Below, piece after piece: positions 34,524 through 44,700 of a DNA stretch of 64,000 nt. Location: assembly GCA_030267565.1 (NCBI GenBank), contig BRXU01000004.1:4656501-4720500 (forward strand). The letters are read 5' to 3'. Under the pieces are notes generated by a model. The model saw only the letters and a list, made by a program, of their open reading frames with translations, was not told where the DNA came from and searched no databases. Every line of letters begins with the position of its first letter. Position 1 is the first letter of the stretch. Source of the stretch: Pleodorina starrii (lineage: Eukaryota > Chlorophyta > Chlorophyceae > Chlamydomonadales > Volvocaceae). The position numbers and the translations under genes are program-made.

Positions 34524-34868
34524 GAGCGGGCGGAGGATAAAAAGTGGAGGGGTGGGAGGGTGGGCTGAGGGGTAGGAGGCGAGGAGGAGGGGTAGGCAGG
34601 TGGGGCGCGGCGACGGGGGCGGTTTTGATTAGCGGGATTGGCGGGGGTTGGTCTGTGGTGGTTGGTGCGTGGGTAGCGAGCGATCCTGAGGCGTGGCGAG
34701 GGTGGTCCTATTCGGGAAAGCGGAGGGCAGGTGCCGCCAGGCGCGCAGAGGGGTCATTGTTGGGGCATTCTTTGGGGGCTTTTGGGGGGGCTTTGGGCTC
34801 TGGGCCGGCGTGTGGCGATGTGGCTACGGAGGAGGGTTGGGGCGAGAGCGGACAGCCATACGGTAGAG

Positions 34869-34886
34869 CCGTGCTGTACAGCACGG
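34869..34886. repeat. 18-bp perfect palindrome
   Basis: ccgtgctgtacagcacgg reads the same on both strands. It lies 3' of the Tfb4 gene and resembles the GTAC-centred palindromes found in several introns of the window. Confidence 0.8.
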
Positions 34887-35590
34887 TACGGACAACCGTA
34901 GGATATACGGCAAGGCTTGCCTTGAGGGCGATCTCAGCGCTGGAGGGCGCGCCAGGGAGGAGGCGCTGCGCAAGCGCTGGCGGAACAAGCTTGCGTGGGT
35001 GGGTGGTGCCCTCTCCGATATCCGATCTATCATTGGGGTTATAGCTTCTACCGTGTTCACGGGACATCCCGCCACGCAGATGCCCGTAACGGGGTTATGG
35101 TGGCCGGTTCTGGCCCGCCCGCCCGCCAGGCGCTTGGCGCCAAGTGGCTTGGAGTCGTCTACCCGTGTGCGCACCGTAGCAAGGCCGCTTCATTCCCGTC
35201 GTTTTCGTGGCTGCGAAGTGCGAACATGTTGACAGGGATGCGGATTGGCGTTCAAGGAAATTACTGTACTGAGGGGCAACGTGTTTGTCTGCGGCAGCAG
35301 CAGCAGAGCAAGGCCCAGATGCGCTCCCGGGAGTGTGCATCCGTAACCGCTCATCCACGGTAGCGGTGGACGAACGCGACGGGTGGCAACGGCCCTGGCA
35401 ACGGAAGCTGCGCCGCATCCTGATGGTGTCATGCGCGGACATACCGTACGTTCAGGCAAACGGCCTGCCTTTTGCTAGCCCGACGGCGGCTGGAGGTGGA
35501 TGCCCGGAAAGCTGGTGGCCGCGTTAGTGCCCTTCTCCTCCATGAGGACCGAGAGCCGCCTTGTGAGCCCTCATCAAGCGGCCCCCCTCC

Positions 35591-35618
35591 CACCACCACC
35601 ACCACCACCACCACCACC
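35591..35618. repeat. (CAC)n microsatellite
   Basis: About nine perfect CAC/CCA triplets in the Tfb4-WDR20 convergent interval. Confidence 0.9.
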
Positions 35619-36716
35619 GCGTCCTCTGCGTCTTCACCTGGGCGGAGAAAGCCCGGCCCGGCAGACGCGCCACATGCTTTGCTACGAGCAAGCCCGTGAA
35701 ATATGCAGTAAGCCCGCCGCGTGAGGCCAGTCTCCGCTCCCGGCGGAGCGGGGGAAGCTCCCCCGGCCCCAGCACCTCCACTGCAGCTGGCCCCTCACAA
35801 CCATGCACCACACAACCATGCACCTCACAACCCCGGCGTTCGAGCGACATCCTAGCGTGCGGGACAGCTCCGTGCAGACGCAACCCACGCACCAACCGAC
35901 CCGACTCGCTGCCATGCGCCACGTGTACCTATTCCCTGGCCGCATGCCCCTGTCGCCTCATCCCGCATGCCTGCATGCATTGCCTCAGTGCGGCCTCAGT
36001 GCCGCCGCCCAGGGCTCCCAGCCACCAACGGCCCTTCGCCACCAACGCACCCGGCGCCCCCAGCCCGTCACCGCGGCATCCCTCGCCAGCCGCCAGCCCA
36101 CCTCCTAAACCTTCTTCTTCATACTCTCTGTTGGAATCAACGCACGGGCCAGGGCCCGGCCTCCTCGCTGCGTTGCGTTTCCATGCTCATATGCCTCATG
36201 GCTTCAAACCTGCACCCTACCTGCAAACCCGGCCGGGGCTCTGGTGCCCCCACTGCAACCTCTGATGTTGAAACCCACCGCTGAAATCCGGTCGCTGCGT
36301 GGAGCCCAGTCAGTGTTGGGCAGCCAGGCCGTGTGGACAAAACAAACCAATCCAAACCGGACACATATGTCGAAGCGTGTCGCTGCCGCTGCTGTTGCTG
36401 CTGCCGCTGCTGCACAGGCCACGGCCCAAACTGCGCCGAATGCAGCGACCCAACCCAAACCGGAAGCGCCGCACCTAGCTCAGCGGCAACGCCCCTTGAT
36501 CGATCCGCGGAGCCGCGCGGCGGGCCGGCGGCCTGCAGGCCCTCCAGGCGAGCCTGGGCCCCGCCCCACCTGCAGCCCCCCTTCGGCCGCCTCCTCTATC
36601 CTCTTCTGTCCTCCTCCTCCTCCGCCGCCGCCCCTCCCCTAGTCCCCTCTCCCCGGCAGCGCCACTACCCATGCGGCGCAGGGCCTCCCACCCATGCGGA
36701 CAACGCCCTCGTCCCT

Positions 36717-39700
36717 TCACTCCCCCGCGCCGTCGGGCTGTGGCCTGAGCCAGGTGCGAATGTTCCCCGTGTGGTCGACTGTGAAGATGGCGTCCTCCGT
36801 GAACAACAGATCAGACATGGGATCCAAATGAAGCCTGGGGGAGAGGGGGGAGGAGGGGAGGAGGGAAGGGGAGGGGAGGGAAGAAGCTGGGGAGGAGGTT
36901 TTGCCATGCCAGGACAGCGGGCGGCAACGCGAAGAGGGAAAGCCAGGCCCCCTCGCACCCCCCGCTTCCCAGCGCCCCCGCAGAGCCCCCGCAGAACCCC
37001 AGCGTCCCTCCCTCCCGCCCGCCCGCCCCCTCACTTGTGCTCCATGATGGGCTGTATGATGTACATGTCCATGCGCGGCAGCGAGGGGCAGATGCCGCTG
37101 CTCTTGCCCAGAGACGCCTTGCGGTCGTGCAGGGAGGCGTTGGGCTGTCCGTCACCCCGCCCGCTCACCAGATTGGCCAAGCTGCCGTTGCGCCTGAGCG
37201 AGCGGGGGAGGGGGGCGGGAGGCCGGTCGGGCAGCGGGGAGAGGTGGGTTTTGAAGCGAGGTGGGGGTAGGAGGTAATACTAAAGACAAACCGCAGCGGT
37301 GGAGGCGTTAACGGGAGATGTTGGGGGGGGGGGAGCGGCGCCGCGTTCACGCGCCCTCGCGCAACACCCCGCTCCGCCGGCAACACGGCAGCCGCCAGAC
37401 GTGGTGCTAGGGGAGGGGTTAGGGGTGCACTGCTGCTGCTGCTGCTGCTGCACTGCAGGCGCGCGGCTCCAGAACGCCCTGGGCCAGCCGGCCTGTCCGT
37501 GACACATGCTTGTCGCGCCCGCCCCCATTGCCCAGGTGCTAATGAAGCCAATCCAGCGGACTGCCCCGTCCCCCACAACGCCACAACCCACACCAGCATC
37601 ACCCACTCCACCACCAAACCCTAAGCCCTCCCCTGCCCCTGCCCCTTCCCCCCTACTCCCTGCCCGTTCCCCCCTGCTCCCTGCCCCTTACCCCCTTACT
37701 CCCTGCCCCTTAACCCCCTATTCCCTTCCCCCTGCCCCTCTGCCCCCGCCGCGCCCCGCATCCCTCACTTCATTCCGCCCAGCATGGACATCTGCGCCAG
37801 CATGGCTGCACTGCTGTTGATGTCCCCCTCGCCCGGGGCCTGCACGTCCCACAGACACAGCTGGCAGTCCTGGCCCGCCGAGCCCAGTCGGTAGATGCGC
37901 GTGCTGGGAGCCAGCTGCTCCGACAGGCCGGTGCGGGAGCCGGTGCCGGGCTCAGAGCCGGCCCTGAAGGGCATGCGGCGGGGCGCACACACACAGAGGG
38001 GGAGGGGCGATCAGCGGTGTGGGTCAGCAAAAGGGGGGAAGGCATAGGAAGATTGCCGACGTGATGGGTGCCGGGATGTAATGGGTGGGCCCCGCCTCCC
38101 TTGGGGCCAACAGGCCCCCTATCCAGCCCCCCTCTCCCTCTCCCCGTGTCCCTTCAACCCTAACCAACCCCCCCGTACCGCCCCTCCAAAACCGTCCCGC
38201 CGACCGCCGCCGCCGCAACCTTCTCGCTGCGCTACCACAGAGCCAGACGGACCGCCTCCCGCCCCCCCCCGCCCCCCTGCAGACGGCAAGATTGACTCCA
38301 CTCGACTACGCGATTATTCACCGTTGACGACCTTAAGGGCGTATCCGCGGATAACCCCTTCCCAAACAACCCCCAGACACACAAAACACACACACGCCAC
38401 CCACCAGGGGTCCCAGGCGACCCTGCTGACCCAGGAACGGTGCCCCTCGCCATGTACGACAGGGTACCGCTCCTGGATGCCGTACACCGCCACCATGTCG
38501 TCCTCGCCGCCCGTCGCCACGTACTTTCCGTCGGGGCTGAAGGCGCAGCACAGCAGCGCTCCGTAGTAGCTGCAGAAGCCGCACACCACGGTGCCCGTGC
38601 CCACGTCCACCACCCGCAGCGCGCCGTCGCGGCAGGCGGCTGCCAGCTGCCGGCCGTCAGGCGACAAGGCCACATCGTTGATGCCGCCGCCGCTGATCTG
38701 TGGGTTTGTGGGTTTTGTGGGTTTGTGGGTTGATAAAGACGATGCCGCGGCGGCGGGACGTAGGCAACCGAGGAGGTGAGGGAGAGGAGGGAGGTGAGGA
38801 GGGAGGACGCGGCGGCGGCTGGTGCAACTCGAGGTTGAAGCGGCGGCGGTGGGGGTGTGCCCGGACGGTGCGCCTGGGTGCCGCGTGTGTAGGCCGAAGG
38901 GCTGCTCGATCGCGGGGTGCTCGGGGTGCGCGCCAAAGCCCGGGCTGGGACGAGGCCTGGCGCAGGGCTGAGGGGAGCTGCGCCTGGTGGCTAGGGGCGC
39001 AGCGGCGGTGCGGTGCGATGCGGGGGGTGCCGGCCAGGAGCAACCCCGGGCCGCGCCGCGTGGTTCCACCCCCAACTAGGCCCAAGGCCCTAGCTAGCGG
39101 ACCCATATTTCCAAGGTCCCAGGCCCCAGCCCACGAGTCGTGTCGCTGGGTAAACTCCCGACGCTGACAGCCCATCCGCCCGGAAGCGCCCCGCCCTGTG
39201 CCGCGCCGCCCGGCGGGTGCCAGCAGCCATCAGCCCTGCGGTGACAGAACGAGTCCGTACGGGCCGTACGGGTCGTACACGCACGTACCGCTATCGTACT
39301 GCTCGGCGACTGCGACTTGGAGCTGGACCCCAACGACAGAAACTTGCCGCTGCCCTCCCCGGTCACGTGCGTCTGCGGGGCCAGGGCCGGGACGGGGCGT
39401 GCATGCGTGGATGGGGGGTGAGAGGTGGGCGGTGGTGGTGGTGGGGCGGTTCAAGAGAGCAGAGCGGAAGCCAGCGCCTGCGCCGGGGACTTGCATCCCA
39501 TCCGCCATCCCATTCCCCCTTCCACGGCTTTGTCGCTCGCCGCTGCGCCTCCGCCTCCGTCAGGGACCTGGCATGCGGTTGATGCCTTGCCATGAAGCCC
39601 CCCAAACTCGCTAACGCCGCCTCCATTCCTTCGCTGTGGTTCGCAGTCCTTTTTCTTACACCCCAACTTGCCCACCGGCCTGTGCACCCCCTGGCCTCTG

Positions 39701-41395
39701 CGACAGGCAGCAGCGAGGCTGACGCTGTTCGCGCCGGCCGCGCTGCTCCGGAACCTGGGGGCACCCGGCTAGCAACATGAAGCGCATGGGGGCATCGTTA
39801 TCGGTGCATGTGCAGCGGCAAAAGTGCAAAGATGCACCCGTCCATCATTTGGGTCACGTCACGGCCCGACGAAGACGGCAGTCATCGAGCGTGCAGGGAT
39901 GCGGAACTTCCTGATTGGTGGCAGCGGGGCGAAACAGGCCCCGTCGGCCGATGATATGGGCTGCGCGGCCCGCCGCCCTCCCAGCCGGGGCCCGGGGGTT
40001 GCCTGCGAGCTGCTTGCCTTTTTGTACACGTAGATGTTGCCGGAGCTGTAGGCCGCCACAAAATGCCCGGATTCGGAGCGCGGAATCCAAGCTACCGCCG
40101 TGCAGCGGTTGGTTTCGGAGACGCCTTCCGGCTGCAGCGTGCTGACCACGACAGGTTTTGAAGGATAGCCCGTCGCCTGCAGCTGAGCCCGCAGCGACAT
40201 GAGCATTACTGCGGCGGGAAGGGGAGGGGAGGGCATGGGGAGGGGGTGGGGAACCGCCCGAGAGGGCAGGCGGAGGGAGCGGGAAGGGTCAGGTGGTGAC
40301 ATAAATAGAAATGTCGTGGCAAGGGGAAGTGTAGGGGTTGAGATGGGAAGGATGTGGTAGGAATGATGGGGCTGGGGTTCATGGCAAGTCGCCCGAAGGC
40401 GGGAAATGGGTCATGCGCGGTTGTAGGCTTATCGGTAACGCGCGCACCTTGCCCATCCCCGAGGCCAACGAGCAGATCTACGTTGTCCTTCGCCGGCATG
40501 AACGCGTGGCAGATTGGGTAGCCCCCTCGCACGGGCGAGTTGTTGAACAACAACGCCCGGTAGGGCTCCTGCGCACCGGGGACGGGCGGGCAGGGAGATC
40601 GATGGGTTGGAGTGTGTGGGCACGTGGAGCTCTGCAAACGCAGGCCTTGCCATCGTGGCATATATGAACTCACTTTATGCGTCGAGTCATAGCGGCAGAT
40701 GTTGATGCAGTCCCCGACGTTGAAGATAATCCATAACCCATCCTCCGGTCCGCCTTGCAAGCTGGCACAGGTAAGGCGAGTAGACCGCTGGTAATTAAAT
40801 GGTTGAAGCCCAGAGGTTCGCTCCGTATGTAGATGAAAGCGGCCCTCCTGTGGGTGTCGGGTAGGAGATGGGAACTGTTGGTGTGGGACCATCCTCCAAC
40901 TCAGCTACAACTATGCCACATAACTTACAGCAGTTTTAAACCTATTCCGAGCAACGCGGTCCCCCGACGCGGTATAATTCATCAGTATTCGTCTGTGCCT
41001 AGGTCAATCCTGGGGCAATCACTGCACGTCATAATCTCATTGCTACCTAGAGAGGTGGCACTCGTGTCGCAAGTCGTAGTATCAGGCCAGCTCAAGCACG
41101 CTTCGTCAGCGAGAGATATAGTAAAGGTAAAACCGACTCAGCTATTGATTTAGGAAAGGAGAACAGTTACTTCTATCATTTGAACCAGGTAGAGCTGAGC
41201 AGAACGAGCAAAGGCAATGTTTCGACGAGTAAAGCTGCAGTGCCGTTTGCCGTATTTTCTCATTTCGTGTATCCAGTATCCATCAGAGACATGCTTTACC
41301 CGTTGTGCAAGATCAGCCTTGTAGCAAAACAAATTCAACACTGCTTCCTTAGGCTTGCTCCTAGGCACCTTCTGCAGCTCCGCGGCATCCTCCAT
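36717..41395 (-). CDS. WDR20: WDR20/CreC-type WD40 protein (deubiquitinase regulator)
   Basis: Exons supported by phase and homology: about 40761-40674, 40568-40448, 40208-40018, 39372-39289, 38697-38405, 37963-37769, 37193-37035 and 36834-36717 (TGA). Conserved WDR20 blocks occur in order: FNVG; LLVGLGDGQVMLM; RCTAVAWIPRSES..FVAAYSSGNIYVY; INDVALSPDGRQLAA; GALLCCAFSPDGKYVATGGE and DDMVAVY; GHRSWVSRVAWDPW; YRLGSAGQDCQLCLWD; ASLHDRKASLG; PRMDMYIIQPIMEHKLH; LFTEDAIFTVDHTGNI followed by TW. WDR20 and fungal CreC are WD40 partners that activate Usp12/Usp46/CreB-type deubiquitinases. The intron after the 40208-40018 exon has a GC donor (AAG|GCAAGC). The N-terminus is unresolved: an ATG at 41395 followed by EDAAELQKVPRSKPKEA is a candidate first exon with a GTAAAG donor, but the link to 40761 was not found. 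A small exon between 40018 and 39372, or between 39289 and 38697, could also be missing. Confidence 0.85.
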
Positions 41396-41766
41396 TGTGG
41401 CACGTTTCCTCACTGGTTGTTCGATGGGTCCGCCATCGCAGGACGCCAGTTTCTTTATTGAGTACTAGCTCATGGTTTTCGTTGGCGTGGTTCAGAGCTA
41501 GGCAGTTGATCGTGCAGCAGCTTCTTGCAAACTGAACGGACCTGGGTCTTGCCTCCTTTGGTCTTTAGTTATTTAGATCTATCGCCATTTCGGAGTAATT
41601 GCCGCAGTTGGCTCTACTGGCACTTCCTCGCTCTCTGGCCGGGCTGGCAATCCGCGAGGAAGGCCGACAAATGGCGCTCCCTGGGCCGCCGACGCTCTTG
41701 GACTGAGAAACGCGAAAGTATCAGCAGAGGACGGCCAGCGGCGTTGCTGGTTTGCCGGAGTCCATT
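41396..41766. promoter_or_regulatory. Divergent intergenic region, putative bidirectional promoter
   Basis: About 370 bp between the candidate WDR20-like start (-) and the BIG start (+). Together with 40890-41395 it forms one of the least GC-rich stretches of the window. Confidence 0.45.
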
Positions 41767-44700
41767 ATGCAAGGTGCCCAGCCCGACCGGGCGTTTGAAG
41801 TGTTTGTCAAGAGAACCCTATCAACCATCCAAAAGGAGTCATGGGGCCGCAGCAAGGAATGCAAGGAGCTGCGCGAGCTGTGCCAGGTGCGTCAGCTTTT
41901 TTGCGCTGTGTCTTGTCACCCCTTTAACCCACCCTCCCCTCTTGGGGGAGCTACGGCCCAACCCAAATGCCAGCGTCCCTTGCGCCATTCACGGTTGCCA
42001 CCCATGACAGACTGCTCGTCGCCATTTGGGACCAGCCCCTCTCCCCCGCAATCCTCCCCCTCGCCCGCCGCTTCCCGCCTCCTCACCACCTGCACACCCC
42101 ATCCTCCACTCCTGCCCCTCCTCCCCAATCCAACCCGCCTCCCCACCTTCCCCCCCCCCATACACACAGAACGTCCTGAACCTGCTCCACGACCACGAGC
42201 AGGGCCACCTCCAATATGAGGGCAGCCTGGCCGTCGCGGTCCTGGAGCCACTGTACCTCGCCTGCGCCAGCTCCAACCCCAAAGTCCTGGACGCCGCGCT
42301 GGGCTGCCTGCACAAGCTGGTCGCGCACGCGTGGCTGCAGGGCGAGAGCTCCTCCAGCGGCCAGGCCAGCGACGCCGACGTGGTGTCGCGCGTCATCCGC
42401 ACCGTCATCCGCTGCGGCGAGGCCTCCTCCGCCGGCGCGGCGGGCGAGGGCATGCAGCTCGCCGTCATCCGCGCGCTGCTCACCTTCACCACCGCCGAAC
42501 ATTTCGTGGCGCACGGCGACTGCCTGCTGGCGGCCGTGCGCATGGTGTTCAACCTGGCGCTCGGCGCCGAGGGCGACATCATCAAGCGCACCGCCAGCAA
42601 CGCGCTGCTGCAAATGCTGAACACCATCACCAAGCGCGTCACCGCTTACCAGCTCTTCGGCGGCAGCAGCGCCGCCACCAGCCGCCGCTCCTCCCTGGAC
42701 GGCGGCAGCAGCCAGGCGCACAGCCACAGCCAGCTGATGTCGTCGCCGCCCGGCGGATACGCTGGTGGTGCGGGCGGGGCGACGGCGGCGGCGGAACGGG
42801 GGCCGCATCAGGCGGGGCGGCTGGCGGAGGAGCAGCAGGCGGCGGAGGCGGCGCTGGCCGCCGCAGCTGCGGCGGCGGCGGCGCGCTGGGTAGCTAGCGG
42901 CGGCAGCAAAACGGACGCGACGGGGCCCCCGTCGCTTGCCAGGGACAGCGCCGGTGTCGCGGACAGCCGGCTGCCGTCGGGGGCGCTGGCGTCGCTGTCC
43001 AACACGCCATCGGGCATGCTGTCCCCCTCCGAAGAGGGCGCGATCGCGGCGGCGTCGGCCGATGTCCGCGGCGGCGTCGGCGGCGGCGGGCTGGGGTCTG
43101 CGCCGCCGGCGAGCAGGACTCTGTCGCAGTCGCAGGATGGGGCCGGGGAGGGTGGCTCGGCCGGGGAAGGCAGCCGCACGGCGCAGCTGGCGATCCTGGC
43201 AGAGCAGCGCGACCTGGCGGGGCTGGAGGCGGCTCTGGGGGCAGCAACGAATCTGGAGGAGGGGCTGCACGCGAGCGAGGATGAGGGGCCGGTGGTGGGG
43301 CGGGTGCGGCATCCCGCCCGCGCCAGCGGCGACGGAGGTGGAGGGACAGTGGGAGGCGGGGGGGCAGCGGAGGGGGCCGGCGCGGGCGGGGTCGCGACGG
43401 CGCGCAGCAGCGCCAGCGGCGCCAGCGGGCAATCCAACGGCCCCACGTTCAGCCTGCGCACCAGCAGCGTGGCGCTGCCGCACGGCTACGTGCCGCCGTC
43501 GCCGTCGCCGCCGCTGCCGCCCATGCAGACGTCGCCAGGCCGCGCCAGCGGTAGCGGCACCCTGCCGCCGCCGGCGAGCCTCTCGCCCGCCCCCACGTCA
43601 CCCAAGCCCACGGACAGCCCCTTTCGCGCCCCCTCCACCGACGGTGCCGCCTCCGCCTCCTCCCAGCAGCATCAGCAGCAGGCGCTGCTGTCCCGAACGC
43701 CGCCGCAGTCGCAGCGCCATTTGGGGCACCAGCTCTCACACGCGTCCTCACACCACTCCGGCGGCCACCATCATCACCATCACCACCACCACCACCATCA
43801 TCACCACCACCAGCACTCGGGCGCGGGCCACCGGGGCGGCCACGGCGGCCCCCGCGCGCTGCGGACCTCGGAGCGCGACGTTCTGCTGGTGCTGACGGCG
43901 TTCTGCCGCCTGGCCTCCAGGGAGGGCGGCGTCACGGAAGTGGACAAGTACCTGGCGGTGCGTGTGGCTGGCTGGCTGGCTGGATGGATGGATAGCCTCG
44001 GGGGCTGAATGGGGCTGATGGATTTGGCGCCGCGGGCGCGGGGCGGTGGAGCGGGCTGGACGGCGGGCTGAAGGGGGGGGGGCGCGACGGCTGCTGGGGC
44101 CCTGCGCAAGGGCACATGGCGGGTGGTGGGCGGGCCGGGTGGAACATGGCAGGAGGATAAAAAGCAGCTAGGCATGGACGTGGGGTCTGGGCGCCGGATC
44201 GACCGGCGGCGGGGCCCGGTGGATGGGTGCTTGGGGTTTGCCTCGCGTTGCCTGGGGTGGAGAGAGTCCGCTGTTTCGTTCCGACCCCATTTCTGCATCC
44301 GCTTTGGTCCCGACTCCCCACCCCCCCTTCCCCCCGCAGGCCGGTAAGCTGCTGGCGCTGGAGCTGGTGGTCAAGGTGCTGCAGAACTCAATCCACTGGT
44401 GCGTGCCTGCGTGAAGCTGCGCTGGCTGGGACCCAGCGGCGGGGGCCCGGGGGCGACGGGACGGGTGGCAGGGGCCTAGCGGACCTGGTCCCGGGGGGGC
44501 CCCCGCCGGCGGAGAGGACCCTTATCACATCGGTAATCGGAGGTTTGCAAGGGTGGCTGCCTGTCGTTGCCCGAGCTAGGGCGACAGGCCAGCCTCGCGC
44601 GCTCACGCGGCGTTGCTGTGTACTACTCCCTCGCCTGCGCAGTCCCACATGTCTGCGACGTGCCCTGGACACCCCAGTCGCGATGTTACCGTCTCATTTT

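Larger units (their letters stand above)
34524..36716. other. Convergent intergenic region without a recognised gene
   Basis: The 2.2 kb between the Tfb4 and WDR20-like stop codons should contain both 3' UTRs. It holds an 18-bp perfect palindrome (34869-34886) and a CCA microsatellite (about 35591-35618). The open frames here lack recognisable protein character. Confidence 0.5.
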
